A stretch of DNA of 64,000 bases from Vibrio tapetis subsp. tapetis (GCF_900233005.1 NZ_LT960611.1:744001-808000); one strand, 5' to 3'; shown: positions 18,207 to 28,377, numbered from the stretch's first letter. The notes: a model not told the origin generated them from the letters alone. Numbers and translations are program-made.

Positions 18207-19148
18207 TTATACATTAGCCAACTGTAACAATGCGGCATTGCTTAGCAGCAAATTCAGTTCTGGTGGGCAATGGGATTTTTCTGGAACAAACACACACACG
18301 TCTTCATTATTACGTGCGGCTTCTTCTAATAAATTGGAAAGATGGGAAACAGAGTTATATGTTTGTCTTGCTGCGTCACGTCGGCATAAGTCGACAAATT
18401 CAAATGGACATGAGCTAGGATATAAAACCATCTGAGCCTGTTGCATCAAACGTAAGCTTTTAATAGACAGTAACTCGACGTCTTGCCCAAACTCATGCCA
18501 AGTAACTCGCTTGGTCGGCTCGTATGTCTCGGTTAGCAATGTTTGATACACATCTTCTAACGCTTCTCTGTTACTTGCTGTATCGACCAACGGGTGTGCA
18601 AAAAAAGCTTCCCAGAACCTTCTTCTACCGTCTACGCTATCCAAATGCTTTTTGATGCTGTTGCGCTTTGAAGCTGCAAATTCAGCTTGCAACGTTAGAT
18701 TCTGAGCCAAAACTGATTCCATTTTCTCCCGAATATTTCGGATTAAAACAGGCGACGCTCCGCCACTCGAAATTGCAATTTGGACGCGCCCTCGCTCTAT
18801 CATTGACGGCGTGATGAAATCACAAAATGGTAAGTCATCAACAACGTTTACCATGATTTTCTGATCTGTAGCATCTTGATAAACTTGATGGTTTAAATCA
18901 GGGTTGTCGGTTGTCGCCCAAGCTTGAACATAGTCTTTCATCATATCAGAGTGATAAAACGATTTTTCCCAAATACATTGCTCTTGCTCAACCAAAGCCT
19001 GCAGAAATGGTTCTATTTGAGGAGAGACAATTGTCACTCTCGCGCCAGCCCTCACCAATGCATCTACTTTACGAGAAGCGACCTCTCCCCCTCCAACAAC
19101 CAATACTGGCTTGTGATTTAAGTCAAAAAACAGTGGAAAATATCGCAT
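18207..19148 (-). CDS. Precorrin-2 dehydrogenase/sirohydrochlorin ferrochelatase with vestigial SUMT region
   Basis: Residues 1-150 form the CysG-B/Met8p NAD-dependent domain: PVLVVGGGEVASRKVDAL, then NVVDDLPFCDFITPS with the catalytic Asp, and ISSGGASPVLIRNIREKM. A helical dimerisation part follows. This half makes siroheme from precorrin-2 for sulfite and nitrite reductases. Residues 205-313 match the start of the uroporphyrinogen methyltransferase domain (LLSIKSLRLMQQAQMVLYP, FVDLCRRDAAR, LLEEAARNNEDVCVFVPEK). The glycine-rich SAM loop is changed, and the domain stops after about 105 of the usual 245 residues. Methylation must come from another gene. It is like cysG but only half functional. 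Confidence 0.85.
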   Translation of the reverse strand: MRYFPLFFDLNHKPVLVVGGGEVASRKVDALVRAGARVTIVSPQIEPFLQALVEQEQCIWEKSFYHSDMMKDYVQAWATTDNPDLNHQVYQDATDQKIMVNVVDDLPFCDFITPSMIERGRVQIAISSGGASPVLIRNIREKMESVLAQNLTLQAEFAASKRNSIKKHLDSVDGRRRFWEAFFAHPLVDTASNREALEDVYQTLLTETYEPTKRVTWHEFGQDVELLSIKSLRLMQQAQMVLYPSSCPFEFVDLCRRDAARQTYNSVSHLSNLLEEAARNNEDVCVFVPEKSHCPPELNLLLSNAALLQLANV

Positions 19149-19593
19149 CCTTTACCTTTCTACTCATTTATATATGCCTATAAAGTCTAACAAAAATGGG
19201 GCATTGACGATATGCCCCACCCGATGATGACATCATATAGCTTTGAAATTTAAGCCCAACTAAGACAGATATACCATTTATGAGGCGCAGATTGAGATTA
19301 AAACCCACAAATTACATCAATATTGTAACAATACGTCTGATGCACAATGTTGGAGCGAGGTTGCACTATTTACAAATCCTTTACATTTGTTCATTCTAAT
19401 TACGTAAAGTTTTGTGACGCTTCTCAAAAATTCTTTTAAATTAACCATTTGAGAAACTGCAAATCTTTTCCTACGCTTATAACTAGTTGATTTATTGTTC
19501 GGTCGTTCGAAACAATCTGTCAGCACAAAATGCTATTTTTTAACGTGAACCGAATTGGTTCGGTTTTACATGGATGATACAGGAAGGATTCAT
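19149..19593. other. Intergenic region between divergent siroheme synthase and aapJ genes
   Basis: This 445-base AT-rich stretch must hold both promoters. A 7-bp-arm hairpin AACCGAA-TTGG-TTCGGTT lies at 19548-19565, 28 bases before aapJ, and could be an operator or leader hairpin. An AGGAAGG ribosome-binding site precedes the aapJ ATG. Nothing else is evident. Confidence 0.5.
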
Positions 19594-20622
19594 ATGGCGA
19601 ACAAACTCACTATTCTTGCTTCAGTAGTAGCAGCTTCAACTGTCATGATGGCAACATCAGCACAAGCTGCAGAAAGCACATTAGCGAAAGTGAAAGCAAA
19701 AGGCTCACTACAATGTGGTGTTAGTACTGGCTTGCCTGGTTTCTCTAACCCGAACTCAAAGGGTGAGTGGGAAGGAATCGACGTAGAGTACTGTCAAGCT
19801 GTTGCTGCTGCGGTATTAGGCGACAAAACAAAAGTTAAATATGTACCACTGACTGCGAAAGAGCGTTTTACCGCACTTCAATCGGGTGAAATTGATGTTC
19901 TTTCACGTAACACAACGTGGACACTACACCGTGATACTGCGCTAGGTTTAAACTTCGTGGGTGTGAACTACTACGATGGTCAAGGCTTCATGGTTAAGAA
20001 AGACCTAGGTCTAACAAGTGCTAAAGAACTCGATGGCGCATCTGTATGTGTTCAGTCTGGTACAACAACGGAACTAAACTTAGCCGATTACTTCCGTAAT
20101 GAAGGCATGTCTTACAAGCCAGTAGTATTTGATACTGCCGCTCAAACCTCTAAAGGATTTGACTCTGGTCGTTGTGACGTTCTAACAACAGACCAATCAG
20201 GTCTATACGCTCTTCGTCTTAACCTAGCGGATCCTGCATCTGCGGTTGTATTACCAGAAATCATCTCTAAAGAGCCACTTGGCCCTGTAGTTCGTCAAGG
20301 TGATGATGCTTGGTTCAACATTGCTAAGTGGACGCTTAATGCCATGATCAATGCTGAAGAGTACGGTATCTCATCTAAAAACGCAGACCAAATGCTTAAA
20401 TCTAAAGATCCAAACGTCAAGCGTATTCTTGGTGTTGATGGTCCAAAAGGTAAAGGCCTAGGTTTGAGTGATGACTGGAGCTACCAAGTTATTAAACAAG
20501 TCGGTAACTATGGTGAAAGCTTCGAACGCACCGTTGGTACAGGTTCTCCTCTGCAAATCTCACGTGGCGTGAACGCGTTGTGGAATGCAGGCGGCTTCAT
20601 GTACGCTCCACCACTTCGCTAA
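19594..20622 (+). CDS. aapJ: General L-amino acid ABC transporter, periplasmic binding protein
   Basis: The 342-residue protein has a signal peptide (LTILASVVAASTVMMATSAQA, cut before AES) and the SBP type 3 fold with KGSLQCGVSTGLPGFS at the mature start. The RNTTWTLHRDTALGLNF and SVCVQSGTTTELNLADYF segments are typical of AapJ/BztA. It captures broad-range amino acids in the periplasm for AapQMP. A frame extends to 19555, but an AGGAAGG precedes the ATG at 19594. A hairpin after the gene probably lets it be made in excess over the permeases. Confidence 0.94.
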   Translation: MANKLTILASVVAASTVMMATSAQAAESTLAKVKAKGSLQCGVSTGLPGFSNPNSKGEWEGIDVEYCQAVAAAVLGDKTKVKYVPLTAKERFTALQSGEIDVLSRNTTWTLHRDTALGLNFVGVNYYDGQGFMVKKDLGLTSAKELDGASVCVQSGTTTELNLADYFRNEGMSYKPVVFDTAAQTSKGFDSGRCDVLTTDQSGLYALRLNLADPASAVVLPEIISKEPLGPVVRQGDDAWFNIAKWTLNAMINAEEYGISSKNADQMLKSKDPNVKRILGVDGPKGKGLGLSDDWSYQVIKQVGNYGESFERTVGTGSPLQISRGVNALWNAGGFMYAPPLR

Positions 20623-20645
20623 TTCCACTACTACAATAAATCAGA

Positions 20646-20670
20646 AAGGGCGGTATTTCCGCCCTTCTTT
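20646..20670 (+). terminator. Intercistronic hairpin between aapJ and aapQ
   Basis: Arms AAGGGCGG/CCGCCCTT (20646-20653, 20659-20666) with a 5-nt loop, then CTTTAAAT. Such hairpins after a binding-protein gene commonly stabilise the upstream message or cause partial termination. Confidence 0.75.
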
Positions 20671-20694
20671 AAATGGATTTGAGGTTATTGTTGT

Positions 20695-21897
20695 ATGAAA
20701 CCTACGAATAATTTAGCCGAAGGCAATACTAAGCCATCTCAAAAAGCTAACCTTTTATACAATCCTACTTTTCGCTCTGTTGTTTTTCAGTTAATTGCGG
20801 TTTTCGTTCTCGGTAGTTTTATTTATACCATTGTGAGCAACGCATTAAACAATCTTGATGCTCGTGGCATCGCGACTGGTTTTGACTTTCTAACACAAGA
20901 AGCAGGCTTTGGGATTGGCCAAACACTCATCGAATATGACGAAACGTATTCTTATGGAAGAACCTTCGTTATTGGTCTTTTAAATACAGCTCTGGTCGCT
21001 GTTCTTGGTATTATCTTCGCAACATTGCTTGGATTTACCATGGGTATCGCAAGATTGTCTTCTAACTGGCTGGTAAGCCGACTAGCAGCAGTCTATATCG
21101 AAGTTTTCCGAAACATCCCTCTTTTATTACAAATCTTCTTTTGGTATTTTGCTGTACTACAAGCTCTACCTTCTCCTCGACAGAGTATGAGCCTAGGTGA
21201 AGCTATATTCCTCAATGTAAGAGGTTTATATTTACCAAGCCCTGTATTTGAAGCTGGGAGTAGCATTGTACTTGCCGTATTTGTGTTAGCTATTGCTGCT
21301 TCTATCGTCATTTCTGTTTGGGCAAAGAACAAACAAAAACTGACAGGTCAGCAAACTCCGATAGCGCTTATCGCGACTGGGCTGTGCATCATTTTACCCG
21401 TAGTTACGTATTTCCTTGTCGGAATGCCTATTACGGCAGAGTACCCCGTACTAAAAGGCTTCAATTTCCGCGGAGGTATTACGATACTTCCAGAACTTGC
21501 GGCACTACTTATGGCTCTTAGTGTTTACACTGCATCGTTCATTGCTGAAATTGTTCGTTCCGGTATTAATGCGGTGAGTCATGGCCAAACCGAAGCGGCA
21601 ATGGCCCTTGGCTTGCCTCGCTCTCGCACACTTAAGTTTGTTGTTATTCCACAAGCTTTACGAATCATCATCCCACCGCTCACCAGTCAATATCTGAACC
21701 TAACCAAAAACTCATCCCTAGCAATGGCGATCGGTTACCCGGATTTGGTTTCAGTGTTTGCAGGTACAACGCTCAATCAGACAGGTCAAGCGATTGAAAT
21801 CATCGCGATGACGATGGGGGTTTACTTAACGCTAAGTTTGGTTACTTCTGCTTTGATGAACATCTATAACCGTAAAGTCGCGTTGGTGGAGAGATAA
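20695..21897 (+). CDS. aapQ: General L-amino acid ABC transporter permease
   Basis: The 400-residue polytopic inner-membrane protein has the long AapQ/BztB layout with an inserted region before the C-terminal HisM-type core. The N-terminal half of the permease fold (NTALVAVLGIIFATLLGFTMG, YIEVFRNIPLLLQIFFWYF) and the EAA loop SHGQTEAAMALGLPRSRTLKFVVIPQALR are clear. Length fits the family. It follows aapJ and abuts aapM by one base, so the two permeases are coupled. Confidence 0.94.
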   Translation: MKPTNNLAEGNTKPSQKANLLYNPTFRSVVFQLIAVFVLGSFIYTIVSNALNNLDARGIATGFDFLTQEAGFGIGQTLIEYDETYSYGRTFVIGLLNTALVAVLGIIFATLLGFTMGIARLSSNWLVSRLAAVYIEVFRNIPLLLQIFFWYFAVLQALPSPRQSMSLGEAIFLNVRGLYLPSPVFEAGSSIVLAVFVLAIAASIVISVWAKNKQKLTGQQTPIALIATGLCIILPVVTYFLVGMPITAEYPVLKGFNFRGGITILPELAALLMALSVYTASFIAEIVRSGINAVSHGQTEAAMALGLPRSRTLKFVVIPQALRIIIPPLTSQYLNLTKNSSLAMAIGYPDLVSVFAGTTLNQTGQAIEIIAMTMGVYLTLSLVTSALMNIYNRKVALVER

Positions 21898-21898
21898 T

Positions 21899-22996
21899 AT
21901 GAGTACTCATCAATTTCAACCTGACCTTCCGCCACCATCGAATACTGTTGGTATCGGTAGCTGGTTAAAGAAAAACCTATTCAATAGCGTTGGTAATTCA
22001 ATATTAACCGTGATTCTTGGCTACCTGTCTATCATGTTGTTTTGGAACACATTGGACTGGGCCATACTTTCGGCAGACTGGTTTGGCACAACACGTGACG
22101 ACTGTACTCGTGATGGTGCTTGTTGGGTATTCATTAGCGTCCGCTGGCAACAGTATATGTATGGATTCTACCCAACAGAAGAACTATGGCGCGCTCGCTT
22201 GTTCTTCGGCACGTTAGCGGTTTTCGTCGCATTACTGGCTTACGAAAGAACACCGAAACGTACGTGGATTTGGCTATTTTTCGTCAATATTTATCCATTC
22301 TTATCGGCTGGACTGTTATACGGCGGTGTATTTGGTCTAGAAGTCGTTGATACCCATTTATGGGGGGGCTTATTAGTCACGCTTATCATCGCGTTAGTAG
22401 GTATTGTGGTTTCACTACCAATCGGTGTCGCCCTAGCATTAGGTCGTCGTTCTGAAATGCCTATAATCCGGAGCTTATGTACTGTCTACATTGAAGCATG
22501 GCGTGGTGTTCCATTAATCACGGTTCTGTTTATGGCTTCGGTAATGCTACCTCTATTTATGTCTGAAGGCTCTGAAACAGATAAACTCATCCGTGCTCTG
22601 ATCGGTGTGGTTATGTTCAGTGCAGCCTATATGGCGGAAGTAGTACGCGGCGGGCTTCAAGCTATCCCTAAGGGTCAATACGAAGCAGCCGACGCATTAG
22701 GCCTGTCTTATTGGAAGAAAACTGGGTTAATTATTTTACCTCAGGCGTTAAAAATCACCATTCCATCAATTGTTAACACGTTTATCGGTCTATTTAAAGA
22801 CACCAGTTTGGTGCTTATTATCGGTATGTTTGATGTACTTGGTATTGGTCAGGCAGCAAACACCGACCCAGAATGGTTAGGTTTTGCGACTGAGAGTTAT
22901 GTATTTGTTGCGTTAGTGTTCTGGGTATTTTGTTTCAGCATGTCGAGATACTCGATATGGCTTGAAAACAAACTTCATACCGGTCACAAACGATAG
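21899..22996 (+). CDS. aapM: General L-amino acid ABC transporter permease
   Basis: The 365-residue inner-membrane permease pairs with AapQ. The C-terminal core has LVTLIIALVGIVVSLPIGVALALGRR, the YIEAWRGVPLITVLFMASVMLP segment and EAA loop PKGQYEAADALGLSYWKKTGLIILPQALK. The ATG follows the aapQ stop by one base. A W- and Y-rich first third is the usual AapM/BztC N-terminal extension. Confidence 0.94.
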   Translation: MSTHQFQPDLPPPSNTVGIGSWLKKNLFNSVGNSILTVILGYLSIMLFWNTLDWAILSADWFGTTRDDCTRDGACWVFISVRWQQYMYGFYPTEELWRARLFFGTLAVFVALLAYERTPKRTWIWLFFVNIYPFLSAGLLYGGVFGLEVVDTHLWGGLLVTLIIALVGIVVSLPIGVALALGRRSEMPIIRSLCTVYIEAWRGVPLITVLFMASVMLPLFMSEGSETDKLIRALIGVVMFSAAYMAEVVRGGLQAIPKGQYEAADALGLSYWKKTGLIILPQALKITIPSIVNTFIGLFKDTSLVLIIGMFDVLGIGQAANTDPEWLGFATESYVFVALVFWVFCFSMSRYSIWLENKLHTGHKR

Positions 22997-23017
22997 AATT
23001 AAGCGCAGGGACGTATT

Positions 23018-23767
23018 ATGACGCAAGAAAATGAACTAATGATCCAATTAAAGGACATGAACAAATGGTACGGCGATTTTCACGTACTAAAGAACATTAA
23101 TCTAGAGGTACGTAAAGGCGAGAAGATCGTTATTTGTGGCCCTTCTGGCTCTGGAAAATCCACCATGATTCGATGCATCAACCGCCTCGAAGAGCACCAA
23201 AAAGGTCAGATCCTTGTATCAGGAACCGAACTAACTGAAGACATTAAAAACATCGAAGCGGTTCGCAAAGAAGTAGGCATGTGTTTTCAGCACTTCAACC
23301 TATTCCCTCACCTTACCGTGTTGGAAAACTGCACCTTGGCTCCTATTTGGGTAAAGAAAATGCCTAAAGAAGAAGCCGAAGCCGTCGCAATGAAATATTT
23401 GGAAAGGGTTAAGATCCCAGATCAAGCAGAGAAATACCCAGGGCAACTGTCTGGTGGCCAACAGCAACGTGTAGCAATTGCTCGTTCACTCTGTATGAAT
23501 CCGCAAGTAATGCTGTTTGATGAACCAACTTCCGCCCTCGACCCAGAAATGGTTCGTGAAGTACTCGACGTAATGGTTGAGTTAGCAGGAGAAGGCATGA
23601 CCATGTTATGTGTAACGCATGAAATGGGTTTTGCAAAAGAAGTGGCCGACAGGGTTATCTTTATGGATGCAGGCGAAATCATTGAAGAAAACAACCCAGT
23701 CGACTTCTTTGAGAATCCACAGTCTGATCGAACCCAAAACTTCTTGAGTCAAATATTGCATCATTAA
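23018..23767 (+). CDS. aapP: General L-amino acid ABC transporter ATP-binding protein
   Basis: The 249-residue polar-amino-acid-type ATPase has Walker [11 protein letters not shown]-loop [13 protein letters not shown], signature [15 protein letters not shown], Walker [15 protein letters not shown] and H-loop VTHEMGFA. It powers the AapQM channel and closes the four-gene operon. A 8-bp-arm hairpin ends the operon at 23798-23820. Confidence 0.95.
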   Translation: MTQENELMIQLKDMNKWYGDFHVLKNINLEVRKGEKIVICGPSGSGKSTMIRCINRLEEHQKGQILVSGTELTEDIKNIEAVRKEVGMCFQHFNLFPHLTVLENCTLAPIWVKKMPKEEAEAVAMKYLERVKIPDQAEKYPGQLSGGQQQRVAIARSLCMNPQVMLFDEPTSALDPEMVREVLDVMVELAGEGMTMLCVTHEMGFAKEVADRVIFMDAGEIIEENNPVDFFENPQSDRTQNFLSQILHH

Positions 23768-23797
23768 ACTTTCCAAGAGATGATACTACACTTAAAC

Positions 23798-23820
23798 AAG
23801 GCGACTGAAATGGTCGCCTT
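23798..23820 (+). terminator. Hairpin terminating the aap operon
   Basis: AAGGCGAC (23798-23805) pairs with GTCGCCTT (23813-23820), followed by ATCTTT. Placement 30 bases after aapP supports a terminator role. Confidence 0.7.
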
Positions 23821-23997
23821 ATCTTTGGTAGCTATGTTCACTACAACTCGGTAACAATGTGTTACAAAGTCGTTGATACATATCTCGTTATTTTTCGTAC
23901 TATTTTTACCTATATGGTTGGCTCTAGCGCTTGTATTATTGAACTTTAGCCCCCATAAATGTCTTATAGATAACAACGTCACCTTACGAGGAACATT

Positions 23998-24663
23998 ATG
24001 AACGGTCCAATCGTATCGAACTCTCGCCAACAAGAGAGTCTGATTCAAACAAACAAAGTACTGCGTAGTACTTACTTCTTGCTGTCTATGACTCTGCTTT
24101 GGTCAGCGGTTGTGGCTGGCGTGTCTATGGCAATGAACATGCCTCACCCAGGTATGATCATTACACTAGTTGGCTTCTACGGCCTTCTTTTCTTAACCGA
24201 GAAGAATCGCAATAACTCGATGGGCTTGGTGTTTACTTTCCTATTCACAGGCTTCATGGGCTACACCATTGGTCCTATCCTAAACATGTACCTTGGTGCA
24301 GGTATGGGCGATGTGATCATTACTGCTCTTGGCGGTACTGCTCTATCATTTATGGCAGCATCGGCATACGCGCTAACAACTAAGCGTGATTTGTCTATGC
24401 TTGGTGGCTTAATGCTTTCTTTGTTTGTTGTTTTGGTTGTTGGCATGATCGCTAGCATCTTTATCCAATCGACAATTATGCATTTGGCAATGAGCAGCTT
24501 GTTCATTGTATTCTCTACAATGGCAATTTTGATGACAACTCAAGGCATCATTCGCGGCGGTGAAACTAACTACATCTCTGCGACAGTGACTTTGTTTGTA
24601 TCTATTTACAACATCTTCATCAGCCTGCTAAGCATCCTAGGTATCATGAACAGCGACGACTAA
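23998..24663 (+). CDS. yccA: Bax inhibitor-1/YccA family membrane protein
   Basis: The 221-residue protein has seven hydrophobic segments and the BI-1 C-terminal pattern ATVTLFVSIYNIFISLLSILG. E. coli YccA (about 219 residues) modulates the membrane protease FtsH. The following tusE, acyP and, after the chemoreceptor, rlmI are the same neighbours as in E. coli (rlmI-yccX-tusE-yccA), which supports orthology. It stands alone in transcription with its own terminator. Confidence 0.9.
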   Translation: MNGPIVSNSRQQESLIQTNKVLRSTYFLLSMTLLWSAVVAGVSMAMNMPHPGMIITLVGFYGLLFLTEKNRNNSMGLVFTFLFTGFMGYTIGPILNMYLGAGMGDVIITALGGTALSFMAASAYALTTKRDLSMLGGLMLSLFVVLVVGMIASIFIQSTIMHLAMSSLFIVFSTMAILMTTQGIIRGGETNYISATVTLFVSIYNIFISLLSILGIMNSDD

Positions 24664-24684
24664 TTTTTGCTGTTATTTGAACCC

Positions 24685-24713
24685 AAAAAACCCGAGCATT
24701 GCTCGGGTTTTTC
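24685..24713 (+). terminator. Rho-independent terminator after yccA
   Basis: AAAAAACCCGAGC-ATT-GCTCGGGTTTTTCT forms a strong stem with T-tract directly after yccA. Confidence 0.93.
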
Positions 24714-24775
24714 TATTGGTATAAACCTTACTTTTGAGCTAACCTAGCGCCAGATTAACTTGACGAACAAATACC

Positions 24776-25105
24776 ATGCTTAACTATCAAGATAAAGAAA
24801 TTGCAACAGATGCACAGGGCTACCTTCTTAATGTTAATGACTGGGAAGAAGGCATGGTTCCTCTTCTTGCAAATGAAGAGGGAATAGACCTGACAGATGC
24901 GCACTGGGAAGTCATCCGATTTGTCCGTGATTTCTACCTAGAGTTCAATACATCGCCAGCAGTTAGAATGTTGGTAAAAGCAATGGAAAAAGCACACGGC
25001 CCTGAAAAAGGAAACAGCAAATACTTGTTCAAACTCTTCAGGCAAGGCCCAGCTAAACAAGCGACTAAACTGGCTGGTTTACCTAAACCGGCTAAGTGTT
25101 TATAA
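24776..25105 (+). CDS. tusE: Sulfurtransferase TusE (DsrC family)
   Basis: This 109-residue protein of the DsrC/TusE family contains [32 protein letters not shown] and the C-terminal arm PAKCL with the single reactive cysteine as penultimate residue. TusE accepts sulfur from TusBCD and hands it to MnmA for 2-thiouridine in tRNA. The single terminal cysteine fits TusE rather than the two-cysteine DsrC of sulfur oxidisers. Convergent with acyP, with which it shares a terminator. Confidence 0.94.
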   Translation: MLNYQDKEIATDAQGYLLNVNDWEEGMVPLLANEEGIDLTDAHWEVIRFVRDFYLEFNTSPAVRMLVKAMEKAHGPEKGNSKYLFKLFRQGPAKQATKLAGLPKPAKCL

Positions 25106-25115
25106 GAACTAATCC

Positions 25116-25141
25116 TTTTGTAGGCCTTTCGGCCTACAAAA
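25116..25141. terminator. Bidirectional terminator between tusE and acyP
   Basis: TTTTGTAGGCC-TTTC-GGCCTACAAAA forms a perfect 11-bp stem. It overlaps the last codons of acyP and carries T-rich flanks for both strands. Confidence 0.88.
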
Positions 25142-25406
25142 TCTCAAAACCTTCCATCTGAATTACCTCAATTTCTTCAGAGATAACCGAGTCTACCCGC
25201 GCGGTTTTAGGACCGTCCTTTAACCAGATGGCTAACGCGTTCAACTTTGGTCTCTCTCCACACGCCAATACCTCAACATCCCCGTTTTCTCGATTTTTCA
25301 CGTAACCAACCAAACCCTGTTTCAATGCATATTGAGCCGTATGGAAACGAAATCCAACACCCTGAACCTTGCCTTTAACGCTAAACCGCACACATTTTTG
25401 AACCAT
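25134..25406 (-). CDS. acyP: Acylphosphatase
   Basis: The 90-residue enzyme has the family core VRFSVKGKVQGVGFRFHTAQYA with the catalytic arginine in GFRF, and GYVKNRENGDVEV with the catalytic asparagine. It hydrolyses acyl phosphates in the cytosol. Its stop codon lies inside the shared terminator stem. The neighbour set tusE/rlmI matches the E. coli yccX region. Confidence 0.94.
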   Translation of the reverse strand: MVQKCVRFSVKGKVQGVGFRFHTAQYALKQGLVGYVKNRENGDVEVLACGERPKLNALAIWLKDGPKTARVDSVISEEIEVIQMEGFEIL

Positions 25407-25490
25407 TCTCGTACCCTCTAAAAAGGTGAAATGCTATATTAGCGTTATCATGCCAATGTATAACACCATATAGAATTAAGAGTCACCATT

Positions 25491-26894
25491 ATGAAAGAAA
25501 TCCCGTTTCGCTGGATAGATAAGTATCTCATTCATCTAAAAATCCAAGAAAAATTTTACCTGTTATTCATACTGCCCGCTTTGGCCGTTATTATTGTTAC
25601 CGCAATTCTTAACTTTGCAGCCAACGACTTAATCCATGAGCTCGTTATTAAAGATTTAACTTCGGTTCAAGCTTTCGCTGATGCGGGTAACCTGACTCAG
25701 CAGCAAGTGATGAACATAATTGCGCAGTCTGATCATATTATTGTTGGTCGCGGGCCAGAATCGGTGACGGTTGCCAATGGAACACTAAGCCTAATGGAAA
25801 ACCCTGATATCAGCGTAGTATCTTGGCTTTCAGCAACTCAATTGAGCATTATCATTGGCGCCCTATTTCTTGTTGCTTTAACTGTTTATTACATCATGAC
25901 CTTTATCGGCGGCGCGATGTTTTCTACCAATAAAGCGCTTGCGACCCTCGCTAATGGTGATCTAAAAGCCCGTTTGAACTATTTCCCGGTCCGTGATGAA
26001 TTCAGCACCATTGCTATTAATATAGACAAGGTATCTGAACGGGAACAGAAATTGGTCTTAGCAATCCAAGAGTCTGTTGCGCTGATGCAACAGATAAGCT
26101 CGGAGCTGAATCAATCTTCTCAAACCAGTTATAATCTTTCGAGTCAGCAGCAATCCAACTTGGATTCACTCGCCAGTGCGACCGAAGAGATGGCGACCAC
26201 CATTCGTGAAGTGGCCAACCTTTCTCACGACTCAAGCATGCAAACCGACGAAGCACGTAACGTCGCGCAAGACGGCTTGGTAAAAGTAGGTGAAACACTG
26301 AGTTCAATTTCCAATTTGAGTAACGAAATTCAATCTGCAGCACAAGCCGTAGCGGAATTGGATACTAATGCCGCTCAGATTGACGAGGTGGTTGCCACTA
26401 TCAACGCAATTTCTGAGCAAACCAACCTATTGGCACTTAATGCTGCAATCGAGGCTGCTCGCGCAGGTGAGCAAGGCCGAGGTTTTGCTGTGGTAGCTGA
26501 TGAAGTTCGCACTCTTGCAGGTCGAACCCAGCAAGCAACGGTTGAGATTCAATCCATGATAGAAGCTCTTCAGAAAAACAGCGGCGCGTTAACTCGTTTG
26601 ATGGAAACCACCGTCTTGAATGCTAACCAAGGCCAAAGCTTAATGGGTGAAGTGGACAAACAGATCACTGATATTTCCGATAAAAATCAGTTCATTTCTG
26701 AAAGTAGTACTCAAATCGCGACGGCTGCTGAAGAGCAAGGCGTGGTAGCAGACAGTATTGCTGCAAGCGTTGAAACGATTCGAAATCAGTCAAATGAAGT
26801 GAATACTCTTATTCAATCTTCAAATGGCAACATCGATAGCCTACGCGTGCAAAGCGACCAAATGGAAAAACTTCTTACTGGTTTAAAGGCATAG
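25491..26894 (+). CDS. Methyl-accepting chemotaxis protein
   Basis: The 467-residue inner-membrane receptor has a first membrane helix at about 23-46 ([20 protein letters not shown]), a short sensing loop of about 70 residues, a second helix at about 117-140, a HAMP domain (about 141-195) and a signalling domain with the CheA/CheW hairpin [20 protein letters not shown] at about residue 318. The periplasmic part is too small for a standard Cache or four-helix ligand domain, so it may sense through the membrane or a partner. It lies between acyP and rlmI, where E. coli has no such gene, so it looks inserted into this conserved block. Confidence 0.92.
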   Translation: MKEIPFRWIDKYLIHLKIQEKFYLLFILPALAVIIVTAILNFAANDLIHELVIKDLTSVQAFADAGNLTQQQVMNIIAQSDHIIVGRGPESVTVANGTLSLMENPDISVVSWLSATQLSIIIGALFLVALTVYYIMTFIGGAMFSTNKALATLANGDLKARLNYFPVRDEFSTIAINIDKVSEREQKLVLAIQESVALMQQISSELNQSSQTSYNLSSQQQSNLDSLASATEEMATTIREVANLSHDSSMQTDEARNVAQDGLVKVGETLSSISNLSNEIQSAAQAVAELDTNAAQIDEVVATINAISEQTNLLALNAAIEAARAGEQGRGFAVVADEVRTLAGRTQQATVEIQSMIEALQKNSGALTRLMETTVLNANQGQSLMGEVDKQITDISDKNQFISESSTQIATAAEEQGVVADSIAASVETIRNQSNEVNTLIQSSNGNIDSLRVQSDQMEKLLTGLKA

Positions 26895-27097
26895 TTTGAA
26901 GTGCTAAAAGCTAAGTAACAAAAGATAAGTATAAAGTGGAGTATTGGGTGTGAGTTGAGAACAATTCGAGCCCATTGCTTCACTTATGCCTTTCCGCCTT
27001 ATGCCTTCTCACCTGCCCCTTCTTTACAACATCTATTGCATTTACCTACTGCTTCACTCAAAATACGCGCCTTAGATCAACCAATCAGGCACTTCAA

Positions 27098-28294
27098 ATG
27101 ACTCCTACACTAACTCTTGTTAAAGGCCGCGATAAATCGCTGCGCCGCAAACACCCTTGGGTTTTCTCTCTCGGTATTGCAAAAATCGAAGGCGAGCCAA
27201 CGCTGGGTCAAACCGTTGATATTCTTGCTCATAACGGCGAATGGTTAGCAAAAGCAGCATACTCCCCTAATTCGCAAATCAGCGCTCGTGTATGGAGTTT
27301 CAAAAAATCGGATTCAATCGATCAGGATTTTTTTATAAAACGAATTCAAGATGCCCTACTTCTTCGTCAAGATATTATTGAACGAGATGGTCTTACTGGC
27401 TTTCGCCTGATTGCCGCTGAGTCTGATGGCCTCCCTGGTATTACTATAGACAAGTATCAAGACTTTCTTGTTTGTCAGCTTCTGAGTGCAGGCGCCGAAT
27501 TGCAAAAACCAGTTTTGGTAGAAGCCTTAAAAGAAGTGTTCCCAGAATGCAATGTTTACGAACGCTCTGACGTCGCCGTTCGTAAGAAAGAAGGACTAGA
27601 GCAAACGGTTGGTGTATTGCACGGTGATACTCCTCCTAAATCGGTCGTTATCGAAGAAAACGGCGTTAAGATCAGCGTAGATATTGTCGACGGCCATAAA
27701 ACAGGTTTTTACCTAGACCAACGCGATAGTCGCCAACAAGCCATCAAATACGTAAAAAACAAAGAAGTACTAAACTGCTTTTCTTACACCGGTGGGTTTG
27801 GTTTGTACGCCCTTAAAGGTGATGCAAAACGCGTAATCAACGTTGATGTATCTCAACCGGCTCTTGATACAGCAAAACACAACGCTGAAATCAATGGTTT
27901 CGATATCTCAAAAAAACGCGCTGTATTCCTAAATGCTGATGTATTTAAACTGCTTCGCGAGTACCGTGACCAAGGCACGAAATTTGATGTTGTGATCATG
28001 GATCCGCCAAAGTTTGTCTCTAGCAAGAACAACTTAACCTCTGGTGCGAACGGCTATAAAGACATCAACATGCTTGCCATGCAGATCTTGAAGCCGGGTG
28101 GCACATTGCTTACTTACTCTTGCTCAGGCCTTATGGGTAACGACCTATTCCAAAAAATCATTGCCGACGCGGCACTTGATGCTGGCCGCAGCGTTAAATT
28201 CATCGAACGTTTTGAACAAGCAGCGGATCACCCTGTAGATACGGCGTATCCTGAAGGGTTTTACCTGAAAGGTTTTGCTTGTAAGGTGTTGTAG
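27098..28294 (+). CDS. rlmI: 23S rRNA m5C1962 methyltransferase RlmI
   Basis: The 398-residue enzyme has an N-terminal PUA domain ([20 protein letters not shown] start), an EEI-type linker and a C-terminal Rossmann methyltransferase with [15 protein letters not shown] (SAM site), [15 protein letters not shown], the DPPKFVSSK motif IV and a catalytic cysteine in TYSCSGLM. It methylates C1962 of 23S rRNA. The frame is open from 26975, but the preceding region is low-quality and the ATG at 27098 gives the family start. It ends in a 7-base tandem repeat. Confidence 0.94.
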   Translation: MTPTLTLVKGRDKSLRRKHPWVFSLGIAKIEGEPTLGQTVDILAHNGEWLAKAAYSPNSQISARVWSFKKSDSIDQDFFIKRIQDALLLRQDIIERDGLTGFRLIAAESDGLPGITIDKYQDFLVCQLLSAGAELQKPVLVEALKEVFPECNVYERSDVAVRKKEGLEQTVGVLHGDTPPKSVVIEENGVKISVDIVDGHKTGFYLDQRDSRQQAIKYVKNKEVLNCFSYTGGFGLYALKGDAKRVINVDVSQPALDTAKHNAEINGFDISKKRAVFLNADVFKLLREYRDQGTKFDVVIMDPPKFVSSKNNLTSGANGYKDINMLAMQILKPGGTLLTYSCSGLMGNDLFQKIIADAALDAGRSVKFIERFEQAADHPVDTAYPEGFYLKGFACKVL

Positions 28295-28349
28295 GCTCAA
28301 GGCTCAAGGCTCAAGGCTCAAGGCTCAAGGCTCAAGGCTCAAGGCTCAA
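28294..28349. repeat. Tandem repeat, eight copies of a 7-mer
   Basis: GGCTCAA is repeated eight times head to tail, beginning at the last base of the rlmI stop codon and followed by a terminator at 28378. Because it starts after the stop, copy-number change would not alter RlmI but would change the 3' untranslated region. Confidence 0.95.
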
Positions 28350-28377
28350 GAATAGCGCTTTTAGGTATTGTGGGTAT

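Noticed and set aside
23764..24048. Minus-strand frame of 94 codons after aapP
   Set aside because: It overlaps the start of yccA and the aap terminator, and its product looks random.
28294..28349. Short repeat array as possible CRISPR
   Set aside because: Seven-base unit with no spacers.
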